Source: Pirellulaceae bacterium
GTDB lineage: Bacteria > Planctomycetota > Planctomycetia > Pirellulales > Pirellulaceae
DNA length: 7,321 nucleotides
Assembly (NCBI GenBank): GCA_030744095.1
Contig: JASLRF010000555.1
Coordinates: forward strand, 1-7,321
Direction of reading: 5' to 3'
Below are positions 1 to 6,810 of the stretch, piece after piece. The first letter of the stretch is position 1, and each line of letters starts with the position of its first letter. The notes under the pieces are model-generated. The model made no database searches. It saw nothing but the letters and a program-made list of their open reading frames with translations, and was not told the origin of the DNA. A program made the translations under genes and the position numbers.

Positions 1-1
1 G

Positions 2-805
2 TTGCTGCAGAAGTTGAAGCTCTACAACGGTAAGACGTTGCCCGGCTTCACGGAAGAAAACGTCAAGGAATTGCGCGAACAGGCGGCCAGCGAGGGCATG
101 CAAGGTATCTCGCCGCGCTATGTCCAGGACAAGATCTCAAACGCGCTGGTCGCACATCCTGATGCCAGATCGATCAACCCTTTCATGGTCATGAACGAAC
201 TGGAATCGGGACTGAAGCATCATTCGTTGATTAACAACAACGAATTGCGCCAGCGCTATCGGGACTTGCTCGCTGTGACCAAAGAGGAGTACGAGAACGT
301 CGTCAAGAACGAGGTGCAACGCGCGATTGCGGCTGACGAAGATGCTCTGAAACGTCTTTGCGGCAACTACATTGACAACATCAAGGCGTACACGCAGCGC
401 GAGCGCGTCAAGAACAAATTCACAGGTCAGTACGAGGAGTCGGACGAGCGATTGATGCGGTCAATCGAAGAGAAAATCGACATCCCTGATAGCCGCAAGG
501 ACGATTTCCGGCGCGAGATCATGAACTACATTGGCGCATTGTCGATCGACGGTAAATCGTTCGATTTCCGGTCCAACGAGCGGCTCCACAAAGCGTTGCA
601 GCTTAAGCTGTTCGAGGATCAAAAAGACTCGATCAAGCTAACAAGTCTGGTCTCGAATGTAGTGGATCAGGAGACTCAACAGAAGATCGATGTCGTAAAG
701 GGGCGCTTGATTCGCGACTACGGATACGACGACGAGAGCGCCACCGATGTGTTGAACTTTGTTGCCAGCATCTTCGCCCGTGGCGATGTCCGCGAAGAAG
801 AGTGA
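2..805 (+). CDS. prkA: PrkA family AAA+ protein (serine protein kinase), C-terminal part
   Basis: This is the 3' end of a gene whose start lies before the window: the frame is open from the first bases, and about 267 codons remain of a protein usually about 630-690 residues long. The ATPase half with its Walker motifs is therefore not visible. The visible part matches the end of PrkA/YeaG: a [12 protein letters not shown] segment (fragment residues 35-46), the charged helical linker, and the PrkA C-terminal domain with [17 protein letters not shown] (164-180) and a last helical block ending in a charged tail. PrkA was described as a serine kinase in Bacillus and Escherichia; later work on Bacillus PrkA argues for an ATP-dependent protease. 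It is cytoplasmic and linked to starvation and stationary phase. The downstream DUF444 and SpoVR genes are its classical neighbours, which supports the call. Family assignment is firm; the biochemical activity is not. Confidence 0.95.
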   Translation: MLQKLKLYNGKTLPGFTEENVKELREQAASEGMQGISPRYVQDKISNALVAHPDARSINPFMVMNELESGLKHHSLINNNELRQRYRDLLAVTKEEYENVVKNEVQRAIAADEDALKRLCGNYIDNIKAYTQRERVKNKFTGQYEESDERLMRSIEEKIDIPDSRKDDFRREIMNYIGALSIDGKSFDFRSNERLHKALQLKLFEDQKDSIKLTSLVSNVVDQETQQKIDVVKGRLIRDYGYDDESATDVLNFVASIFARGDVREEE

Positions 806-857
806 TCGTGGCGCAAGGCAACTCGAGGCATACCAGGGACTCCTCTCGGAGCGTGGC

Positions 858-1967
858 ATGACACTGAAAATTGATCGTGACCAGAATCGGTTTAGACAGA
901 TTGTGCGTGGGAAGATTCGGGAGAATCTTCGGCAGTACGTCAATCATGGCGAACTGATCGGCCGGAAGGGTCGCGACTTGGTGAGCATTCCGCTGCCCCA
1001 GTTGGATATTCCTCATTTTCGCTACGGCCAAAACGGACGCGGTGGCGTGGGGCAAGGGGATGGTCAGGAAGGACAGCCGATCGCGCGCGGAGAAGGGGAT
1101 GGAGATGGAATAGGCGAGGCTGGCAACGAACCCGGTTCCCACGTGTTGGAGGTCGATCTTACGTTGGACGAGCTGGCGGCGATCATGGGTGACGAACTGG
1201 AATTGCCGCGGATCGAGCCCAAAGGGCGGGCCAACATCAACCAGAGCAAAGCACGGTATCGCAGCATTCGTCGCGTCGGACCTGAATCGCTTCGGCATTT
1301 CAAGCGTACTTACGTCGAGGCGCTTCGCCGAAGCGTGATTGAAGGTAAGTATGACATGAACCGTCCGCGTGTAGTTCCCATCAAGGATGATCGCCGCTAT
1401 CGCTCGTGGGAGGAAGTCCAGGAACCGATGGCCAATGCCGCCATCATCTACATGATGGACGTGTCCGGCTCGATGACGGACGATCAAAAAGCGATCGTAC
1501 GCACCGAAGCGTTCTGGATCGATACCTGGTTGAAGAGCCAGTACGATGGTCTCGAACGGCGATACGTTATTCATGACGCTGCGGCCAAAGAAGTCGACGA
1601 AACGACTTTCTATCGCACGCGAGAGAGTGGTGGGACACGGATCAGCTCGGCCTATGCCGTTTGCTCGAACCTGATAGACACCTGTTTTCCGCCGGAGGAT
1701 TGGAACCTGTACTTGTTCCATTTTTCAGATGGCGATAACTGGGGCGAAGACAATCGCAAGGCCATGCAAGCCCTGCGGGAGTCCCTGCTTCCACGCTGTA
1801 ATCTGTTTTGCTACGGACAAGTCGAAAGTCCCTACGGCAGCGGCGAGTTCATTCGGTCGTTGGAATCTGCTTTTGGCGATCAGGAGGAAAAGATTGTCCT
1901 CTCGGAGATCGCCGGCCGTGACGCGATTTACGATTCCATCAAACAGTTTCTCGGCAAAGGCAAATGA
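858..1967 (+). CDS. yhbH: DUF444 / YhbH-YeaH family protein with VWA-like metal-binding site
   Basis: A 369-residue DUF444 protein, close to Bacillus YhbH in layout. A short basic N-terminal helical part (IDRDQNRF, then RGKIRENL) is followed by a glycine/aspartate-rich linker (about residues 57-95), and then a von Willebrand A-like domain. That domain shows the metal-site motif DVSGSM (D201, S203, S205), a GGT segment with the expected threonine (T260), and the conserved DGDNW (291-295). The start at 858 is chosen because GGAG lies 6 bases upstream and the protein then begins where E. coli YeaH begins. An in-frame ATG at 786 would add 24 residues and overlap prkA by 20 bases, but has no ribosome binding site and adds residues I do not see conserved. 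It lies between prkA and spoVR as in many bacteria and is likely co-transcribed. Role inferred: an adaptor or regulator acting with PrkA; no enzymatic activity is established for the family. Confidence 0.95.
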   Translation: MTLKIDRDQNRFRQIVRGKIRENLRQYVNHGELIGRKGRDLVSIPLPQLDIPHFRYGQNGRGGVGQGDGQEGQPIARGEGDGDGIGEAGNEPGSHVLEVDLTLDELAAIMGDELELPRIEPKGRANINQSKARYRSIRRVGPESLRHFKRTYVEALRRSVIEGKYDMNRPRVVPIKDDRRYRSWEEVQEPMANAAIIYMMDVSGSMTDDQKAIVRTEAFWIDTWLKSQYDGLERRYVIHDAAAKEVDETTFYRTRESGGTRISSAYAVCSNLIDTCFPPEDWNLYLFHFSDGDNWGEDNRKAMQALRESLLPRCNLFCYGQVESPYGSGEFIRSLESAFGDQEEKIVLSEIAGRDAIYDSIKQFLGKGK

Positions 1968-2008
1968 TGTACGTAAGGGTTTAGTGACCACACGCGAGGG
2001 TTCGCCCG

Positions 2009-3550
2009 ATGATCGCCACGCACCGATTTCGACCATTGCCGTCTGAACTGGTTGCAGTTCAGCAGAAAATGGAAGGGCACGCGCGCGACTATGGGTTGGA
2101 CTTCTTTCCGACAATCTTCGAAATGGTCGATGCCGAACAACTCAACGCGGTTGCAGCATACGGCGGTTTTCCGACTCGCTATCCGCACTGGCGGTTTGGC
2201 ATGGAATACCAACAGCTATCCAAGAGCTACGAATACGGGCTGCAAAAAATCTATGAATTGGTGATTAACAACGATCCGTGCTACGCCTATTTGTTGGGTA
2301 GCAACGAGTTTACTGATCACAAACTTGTCATGGCTCATGTGTATGGGCATTGCGATTTCTTCAAGAATAATCAGTGGTTTAGCCAGACAAATCGCCACAT
2401 GATCGACGAGATGGCGAACCATGGTAACCGTATTCGTCGGTACATGGACCGGTTTGGTGTGGACGATGTCGAGTGTTTCATCGATGTGTGCCTGAGCATC
2501 GAAGATCTGATCGACACTCATTCGCCGTTCGTCAAGCGGCACGACGATGTTCCTCGTTACGAATTCCCCGAACATGCCGATGATGAACCTGAATCGACGC
2601 CCCCGACCAGATTCAAGTCGAAGGGCTACATGGATCGTTTCATCAATCCACCAGAAGCGCTTGCCGCCGAAGAGAGACAAAACGTCGAGAAGCAACGGAA
2701 ACGCGAACAGCGGTTTCCGTCCGAACCCGTGCGCGACGTGATGTTGTTCTTTTTGGAGCACGCTCCATTGAAATCGTGGCAGCGCGATATCCTGTCCATC
2801 ATTCGGGACGAAGCATACTATTTTGCACCGCAAGCACAAACCAAGATCATGAACGAAGGTTGGGCGACGTATTGGCACTCGACAATCATGACCAAACATG
2901 GCATCGAGCCAGCGGATTTAGTTTGCTATGCAGACCACTGTAGTGGGACCCTGGCCAGTTCTCAAACCAAGTTGAATCCCTATAAACTGGGGCTCGAGCT
3001 GTTTCGGCACGTCGAGCAGCGCTGGAACAAGGGGCAGTTCGGCCAGGCTTGGGAGCAGTGTGATGATATGCGGCAAAAGCACGACTGGGACACCAAGACG
3101 ATGCTCGGTCGTGAGAAGATCTTCGAGGTTCGTCGCATTCACAACGACCTGACATTCATTGACGAATTTCTGACACTTGATTTCTGCCGCGAACACAAGC
3201 TTTTTTCGTTCGGCTTTAATCAGCAGAGTGGATTTTATGAGATCGAGAGCCGTCAGTTCGCTGAAATCAAACAGCGATTACTCTTCAATTTGACCAACGT
3301 CGGTCGACCTATTATTCGGGTGATTGACGCCAATCATATGAACCGCGGAGAGCTTTTTCTGCAACATCGCTACAGCGGTGTCGAATTGAAGGCCAGCTAT
3401 GCCGCCGACACGTTGGCGAACGTGTATCGACTGTGGAACCGACCTGTACACATTGAAACTGTGCTGGATGACAAAGCGACGATTCTCTCGTTTGACGGCT
3501 CGGAACACACATCGACAGAATCGGACGAGTTGATCGAAATCGGAGACTAA
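2009..3550 (+). CDS. spoVR: SpoVR family protein (YcgB-like)
   Basis: A 513-residue full-length SpoVR/YcgB protein (E. coli YcgB is about 510). Conserved blocks appear in order: NNDPCYAYLL (88-97), a histidine-rich HVYGHCDFFKNN (110-121), RHMIDEM (129-135), a charged variable stretch (about 174-240), NEGWATYWH (282-290), DHCSGT (309-314) and NPYKLGLELF (323-332), then a C-terminal region with less obvious motifs. The concentration of His, Cys, Glu and Asp in these blocks suggests a metal or catalytic site, but the family has no proven activity. In Bacillus it affects spore cortex formation; in E. coli YcgB belongs to the stationary-phase response with YeaG and YeaH. The ATG at 2009 has GAGGG eight bases upstream; that sequence sits in a small GCGA/TCGC inverted repeat (1994-2005). 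The 41-base gap from the DUF444 gene fits an operon. Sporulation itself is not implied here. Confidence 0.97.
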   Translation: MIATHRFRPLPSELVAVQQKMEGHARDYGLDFFPTIFEMVDAEQLNAVAAYGGFPTRYPHWRFGMEYQQLSKSYEYGLQKIYELVINNDPCYAYLLGSNEFTDHKLVMAHVYGHCDFFKNNQWFSQTNRHMIDEMANHGNRIRRYMDRFGVDDVECFIDVCLSIEDLIDTHSPFVKRHDDVPRYEFPEHADDEPESTPPTRFKSKGYMDRFINPPEALAAEERQNVEKQRKREQRFPSEPVRDVMLFFLEHAPLKSWQRDILSIIRDEAYYFAPQAQTKIMNEGWATYWHSTIMTKHGIEPADLVCYADHCSGTLASSQTKLNPYKLGLELFRHVEQRWNKGQFGQAWEQCDDMRQKHDWDTKTMLGREKIFEVRRIHNDLTFIDEFLTLDFCREHKLFSFGFNQQSGFYEIESRQFAEIKQRLLFNLTNVGRPIIRVIDANHMNRGELFLQHRYSGVELKASYAADTLANVYRLWNRPVHIETVLDDKATILSFDGSEHTSTESDELIEIGD

Positions 3551-3565
3551 TGAGGCAAATAGAGT

Positions 3566-4042
3566 ATGCTCGCACACATGAATGACGAATTGAATCGCCT
3601 GATCCAACAGCATCGTGGTGGACCTTGCCGGTTAGCGTTGGATACGCCAGTAGGTGAACTCACGGCGCAGTTGGAGATGATCGACCAGCTTGCCTGTACG
3701 TTTTCTTTGCTGCGGCTGCAGGCGGACAAACTCGCAGCGGCTACGATCGACGAGTTGGCGGTGGTCGCTGCGGGCCTCTCTTCCCAGCTCAGCTACCTGC
3801 TCGAATCGATAAGTCCTGTCGAGATTGACCGTGACATGTGTGTTGTTCAGATGAGATCCAATCCACCCGAACAATGCGATCAAGGCACGTTCTACTATGA
3901 ACTCGTCGTGCGGCTCGGCGCGATCGACCTCTGTCGCTATCAGAAGTCTCCCGGCAACGTGCGGCAGACGGTACCGGCCACCGTGACTCGCGAAGTACTG
4001 GGGCGACTAGCGGAAGACTTTGTGACGGCGGTGCCGAAATAA
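3566..4042 (+). CDS. Conserved-looking hypothetical protein, fourth gene of the prkA cluster
   Basis: A 158-residue soluble protein that I do not recognise. It has no signal peptide or membrane segment. The N-terminal half reads as two amphipathic helices rich in Leu/Ala (about residues 30-55 and 60-82). The C-terminal half looks like beta strands (about 86-97 and 107-126, the latter with YYELVVRLGAIDLCRY) followed by a closing helix (140-155). Four cysteines (21, 44, 92, 104) plus C123 do not form an obvious metal motif. It starts 15 bases after spoVR on the same strand, with GAGG ten bases upstream of the ATG; a second in-frame ATG at 3578 is possible. Codon use looks like that of its neighbours. 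Position suggests co-expression with the PrkA/DUF444/SpoVR system, so a partner or regulatory role is a reasonable but untested inference. Confidence 0.85.
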   Translation: MLAHMNDELNRLIQQHRGGPCRLALDTPVGELTAQLEMIDQLACTFSLLRLQADKLAAATIDELAVVAAGLSSQLSYLLESISPVEIDRDMCVVQMRSNPPEQCDQGTFYYELVVRLGAIDLCRYQKSPGNVRQTVPATVTREVLGRLAEDFVTAVPK

Positions 4043-4054
4043 GTCTGTTGAAAA

Positions 4055-4078
4055 CGCGGGGCCATTGTTGAACCCGCG
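4055..4078 (+). terminator. GC-rich hairpin after the prkA cluster, possible terminator
   Basis: A perfect 6-bp inverted repeat, CGCGGG and CCCGCG, flanks a 12-base loop and starts 12 bases after the stop of the preceding gene. It is not followed by a run of T, so it is not a classical intrinsic terminator. It could be a transcript-end stabiliser or a weak terminator. Confidence 0.35.
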
Positions 4079-4279
4079 ACATCACTCCGGGTGTTTCACG
4101 ATCCAATTGGGCTTTCAGCAGTTTCCCTCGTACCAGGGCGACGGCGTTCAGCCGGTCAATCCCAGCATGACCGAAAGTCCCCCTGGTGGAGCAGCCCCTA
4201 GCCGACCGTTGCCAATTGCCGAACAGGCGGCCACATGCCAGTTTGCCGTCCGCCGGTGCCCCCGTCCTGGTTGAATCAA

Positions 4280-4304
4280 TATCATTCGATAAGATAGACC
4301 GGTC
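4280..4304 (+). promoter_or_regulatory. Weak promoter-like element before hemQ with adjacent palindrome
   Basis: TATCAT at 4280-4285 differs from the -10 consensus at one base and sits in the only AT-rich patch of the gap, about 50 bases before the hemQ ATG. No good -35 hexamer is present at 16-18 bases upstream. The palindrome GACCGGTC (4297-4304) falls just after the expected start of transcription, where an operator could lie. This is suggestive only. Confidence 0.25.
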
Positions 4305-4335
4305 CAACACTTCCACTTCTTGAAAGTCATAGTCC

Positions 4336-5187
4336 ATGAGCCACGGATCGCGTCCTCCTCAGCAACCGCCCGTCGAACCTTCGTTGGAGCTTGAGTCCGG
4401 GTGGCATTGCAACCATCTTTATTACAGCTTCGATCGCGCAGTGTTGGCGCAGCTTTCGCCCGGCGATGTCACTGCTGGACGTGCGGAACTTGTTGCGGCG
4501 CTTGATCCAACCGGCCCTGACGCTCCGGTGCGGTTACAAACCAGTGTGGTCAGCGGTCACAAAGCGGATTTTGGCTTGATGTTGCTGGACGACAATCCGC
4601 TGAAGATCGACGCCCTCCACCAGCGGTTGATGGCCAGTCGCCTGGGCCCAGCGCTCACGTCCGCCTATTCGTTCGTTTCCGTGACAGAAATATCAGAGTA
4701 TGTTCCCTCGGTTGAACAGTACGCGCAACGATTGATTCAGGAAGGAGAGGAAGAAGGTAGCCCGGCCTACAACGCCAAAGTCAAAGCATACGAAGGGCGG
4801 CTACCCGCGATGAACCGACAGCGATTGACACCGGACTTTCCTCCATACCCCTCGACCTGCTTTTATCCGATGAACAAAAAACGCAAGGTTTTCGAGAACT
4901 GGTTCTTGTTGCCTTTTGCCGAACGAAACAGAATGATGGCCGAGCATGCGCTCAGCGGGATGGCGTTTGCCGGCAAGGTTTCTCAGTTGATCACCGTCGG
5001 CTTGGGTTTTGAAGATTGGGAGTGGGGGGTCACACTCTGGTCCCGCAATCCGGAATTCATCAAAGACATCGTTTACAAGATGCGTTTCGACGAAGCCAGT
5101 GCGCGGTATGCCGAATTCGGGCCGTTCTACATGAGTTACATCATGTCGGCCGCCGAAATGTTGGATCATTGCCGAATCGGAGTCTGA
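4336..5187 (+). CDS. hemQ: Coproheme decarboxylase HemQ/ChdC (chlorite dismutase superfamily)
   Basis: A 283-residue protein of the chlorite dismutase superfamily. HemQ/ChdC carries out the last step of the coproporphyrin-dependent heme pathway: peroxide-driven oxidative decarboxylation of two propionates of coproheme III to give heme b, in the cytoplasm. The diagnostic region is CFYPMNKKR (175-183), followed by EDWEWGVTLW and a MRFDEASARYAEFGPFY block. Against the Listeria enzyme, key residues fall at the expected spacings: R163, catalytic Tyr Y177, M179, K181, proximal His H204, distal Gln Q217, R250 and S255. A distal Gln instead of Arg argues against true chlorite dismutase. The first 20 residues are a Pro-rich extension before the GWHCNHLYYSFDR strand. 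The ATG at 4336 has only a weak GAAAG upstream. The stop overlaps the start of the next gene by one base. Confidence 0.94.
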   Translation: MSHGSRPPQQPPVEPSLELESGWHCNHLYYSFDRAVLAQLSPGDVTAGRAELVAALDPTGPDAPVRLQTSVVSGHKADFGLMLLDDNPLKIDALHQRLMASRLGPALTSAYSFVSVTEISEYVPSVEQYAQRLIQEGEEEGSPAYNAKVKAYEGRLPAMNRQRLTPDFPPYPSTCFYPMNKKRKVFENWFLLPFAERNRMMAEHALSGMAFAGKVSQLITVGLGFEDWEWGVTLWSRNPEFIKDIVYKMRFDEASARYAEFGPFYMSYIMSAAEMLDHCRIGV

Positions 5188-5714
5188 TGGCCAAATTTGA
5201 ATTTCCGAAAAATCCCGGCACGCAGCGCGAGACTCCATTTAAGGACTCGCAGGGCGAAAATCCTTTTTCGGATGGTACAGCTCAATCGTCGGATGCCATC
5301 AAAGAAAACCTCTTTGAAGGGCCGGCGGATTCCGCAGAACGGCCCTATTTGCCGAGCGACTACGAATCGGTTCTGGTCCCCAATCCAGAGGGCGCTTGGC
5401 GATTGGCTGTCGCCGGCCTGGTGCTGTCCGGCTTGGGGGTGGTTGGAGCGGGCATTGCCATCGTAGGATCAGGCAACTGGATAATGCCGTTGTTTTTTAT
5501 CTTGCCTCTGCAGTTCGCGGGCTTGGCGGTTGCCGCACCAGCCTGCATCATTGCGAGACGCGATCTGCGAGCCATCAAAGCAGGTGCTATGAGCGATGCA
5601 GGGCGGCGTAAGTCACGCCTTGCCTTTTGGCTGGGAGCTTGTGCTGGATTGCTCGGCAGTTTGCCCGTAGTGATCTACTTCGCACTACTGATCGCCTCCG
5701 CCCTTTCCCGCTGA
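5187..5714 (+). CDS. Small three-helix membrane protein, DUF4190-like layout, unknown function
   Basis: A 175-residue protein. The first 70 residues are hydrophilic and rich in Pro, Ser, Asp and Glu, with an NPF triplet (25-27) and no signal peptide. Three hydrophobic segments follow, at about 73-93, 98-122 and 145-172. The loop between the second and third is basic (ARRDLRAIKAGAMSDAGRRKSR, roughly 123-144, long enough to be a cytoplasmic loop by the positive-inside rule). This pattern of Gly-rich helices with an RRDLRAIKAG-type loop resembles small DUF4190-like membrane proteins common in planctomycetes; the resemblance is by eye. The ATG at 5187 shares its A with the hemQ TGA (TGATG), and GGAG lies four bases upstream inside hemQ, so translation is probably coupled. 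A longer frame opening at 5016 is out of frame with hemQ and rejected. Function unknown. Confidence 0.85.
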   Translation: MAKFEFPKNPGTQRETPFKDSQGENPFSDGTAQSSDAIKENLFEGPADSAERPYLPSDYESVLVPNPEGAWRLAVAGLVLSGLGVVGAGIAIVGSGNWIMPLFFILPLQFAGLAVAAPACIIARRDLRAIKAGAMSDAGRRKSRLAFWLGACAGLLGSLPVVIYFALLIASALSR

Positions 5715-6608
5715 TGACCGCGATTCGTTCTGCTTGGTCGCGCCCGCGGTCTTCTTGTCCTCTTGCTTTGGCGCCACCGACTTCTTGGCGTCTGGTTTTT
5801 CCTTGCCAGCATTCTTTTTCTTGTCGTCTTTCCCCGCCTTGTCAGCACCGTCAGGGGATGGCTTCGTTTTCGCTGGCTTGGATGGCCGGGGAGTTAGTAC
5901 CAGACGAATGGGAGTTCCCTTGGCGGGAATATTCTTTGTGAAGGACTCGTACAGCAAACTCGAATTGGCTTGGGAGCTCTCCACGGGCAGGTCCAGTGTC
6001 GCCGATGGAAAATTCGAGACGCAGATGAAATCGCCAGCATCCGCGTGATAGAACCTCTCGCCATTTTCTGGATCGGTCCAAAAGCCGCTTCCAGCGAAGA
6101 CCCAGTCGTACTTCATGGCCTTGCCTGTCTTGACGTTGCGAACCCAATCCTGTGCCTTGGCACTGCGCTTCTTGCCTTCTTTGTCATGCCACAGAATAAC
6201 GATATCGATAGTCGAACCGGTTGCCGGCGAGTACTCTGGTTCAAAGCGTGCTGGATGACCGGATTCCCCACCAACCACGATCAGTCCCGCATGGGCCTCG
6301 CGCGCCTTGCAATTCACGGCAATGACTGACTCATGCTCCTTGGTCTGGCGAGGACACGCGAACATCTCCAGTTGCCCTTCACGGAGACAGACCACGCCAT
6401 CGATCACCACTCGTTTGCGCTTCAGGTCCAGCCAAATATCACGATCTTTGATAAATCGCTTCAAGCCTACAGGTGGTTGAAACTGCTGTTTTGCGAAGGG
6501 AGCCTCAGCGGGTTCCACCGTTGGTTTGTCATCTGCGCGCACGGTGGCACCGAAAAGCAGAACAACGGTTGCCACACTGCACTGCAACAGAGCTACTGAA
6601 TAGTTCAT
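5685..6608 (-). CDS. Secreted YdjY-domain protein with Lys/Ala-rich tail
   Basis: A 307-residue protein with an N-terminal signal peptide (hydrophobic core about 6-21, likely cut after ATVRA at residue 25), so it is exported. Residues about 45-240 form a YdjY-type domain of the form seen in planctomycetes: RVVIDGVVCLREGQLEMFAC (66-85), TKEHESVIAV (89-98), HAGL (106-109), QDWVRN (153-158), WVFAGSGFW (169-177), GDFICVSNF (192-200) and SSQAN (211-215). The family has no known activity; the signal peptide and paired cysteines (C74, C85) fit an extracytoplasmic role. Residues about 241-307 are low complexity, rich in Lys, Ala, Pro and Asp, probably disordered. The ATG has GAG seven bases upstream on its strand. 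Its last 30 bases overlap the end of the convergent membrane-protein gene. Confidence 0.9.
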   Translation of the reverse strand: MNYSVALLQCSVATVVLLFGATVRADDKPTVEPAEAPFAKQQFQPPVGLKRFIKDRDIWLDLKRKRVVIDGVVCLREGQLEMFACPRQTKEHESVIAVNCKAREAHAGLIVVGGESGHPARFEPEYSPATGSTIDIVILWHDKEGKKRSAKAQDWVRNVKTGKAMKYDWVFAGSGFWTDPENGERFYHADAGDFICVSNFPSATLDLPVESSQANSSLLYESFTKNIPAKGTPIRLVLTPRPSKPAKTKPSPDGADKAGKDDKKKNAGKEKPDAKKSVAPKQEDKKTAGATKQNESRSSAGKGGGDQ

Positions 6609-6763
6609 AATCGTCTCGGTTGGTCGGAAGTATCGATTTCGAGAAAATGTTGTCGGCGGGGGAAGTCAGCTTGCTCGCTGCTTGCTATCATACGCAACTT
6701 TCGCAGGGGAACGAAGCGGGAATCTTCGGCTTCCCCACCAATGCTGGAGAACTGCCCCGTTTT

Positions 6764-6781
6764 TCGGAGTTTGGTCTCCGA
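6764..6781 (+). promoter_or_regulatory. Leader hairpin just upstream of the ribosome binding site
   Basis: TCGGAG and CTCCGA form a perfect 6-bp stem with a 6-base TTTGGT loop, ending 13 bases before AGGAGG. The CTCC of its right arm could instead pair with GGAG of the ribosome binding site, and GTCTC (6774-6778) could pair with GAGAC (6784-6788). Alternative folds are thus possible, but each is short. Confidence 0.35.
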
Positions 6782-6794
6782 CCGAGACATTTGC

Positions 6795-6800
6795 AGGAGG
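6795..6800 (+). promoter_or_regulatory. Strong ribosome binding site choosing the 6811 start
   Basis: AGGAGG is a near-perfect Shine-Dalgarno. It is ten bases from the ATG at 6811, which opens a frame to the window end. Another ATG at 6804 is only three bases away and leads to a stop after nine codons, so 6811 is preferred. Confidence 0.75.
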
Positions 6801-6810
6801 TCCATGACGG

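Larger units (their letters stand above)
4043..4335. other. Non-coding gap between the prkA cluster and hemQ
   Basis: A stretch of 293 bases with no believable gene. Short open frames on both strands have no ribosome binding site and odd composition (Pro/Arg-rich). Contents seen: the hairpin at 4055-4078, two CAATTG-centred palindromes (4103-4110 and around 4211-4220), an AT-rich patch with a -10-like element near 4280, and an 8-bp palindrome at 4297-4304. It most likely separates two transcription units. Confidence 0.6.
6609..6810. promoter_or_regulatory. Divergent intergenic region with leader structure
   Basis: These 202 bases lie between two divergent starts and should hold promoters for both. 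On the + strand an extended -10 element, TGC followed by TATCAT (6683-6691), is the clearest signal; no good -35 was found, as is common for extended -10 promoters. It would give a leader of about 110 bases. The leader contains GGGAA/TTCCC and TCGGAG/CTCCGA inverted repeats before the ribosome binding site. No equally clear promoter was found for the minus-strand gene. Confidence 0.45.

Noticed and set aside
633..1721. Long minus-strand open frame (362 codons) opposite the DUF444 gene
   Set aside because: It lies antisense to a firmly identified gene, has His/Arg-rich odd composition and no recognisable domain; a codon-bias shadow.
2216..2899. Minus-strand open frame opposite spoVR
   Set aside because: Antisense to conserved SpoVR blocks, with no ribosome binding site or recognisable motif.
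2009..3550. Inferring spore formation from SpoVR
   Set aside because: SpoVR, PrkA and DUF444 proteins are widespread in non-sporulating bacteria; no sporulation-specific gene is seen here.
4065..4274. Small plus-strand frame in the gap
   Set aside because: Would start with TTG without a ribosome binding site; Pro/Arg-rich sequence with no familiar pattern.
3789..4337. Minus-strand open frame covering the gap before hemQ
   Set aside because: Overlaps the fourth cluster gene antisense; Arg/Ser-rich composition in the overlapping part and no domain. It would abut hemQ head to head, but nothing supports it.
5016..5186. Upstream extension of the membrane-protein frame inside hemQ
   Set aside because: It overlaps the most conserved part of HemQ in another frame; the ATG at 5187 has the coupling signal and a sensible N-terminus.
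4336..5187. Reading this gene as a chlorite-detoxifying chlorite dismutase
   Set aside because: The distal residue is Gln217 and the catalytic Tyr177 and Lys181 of coproheme decarboxylases are present.
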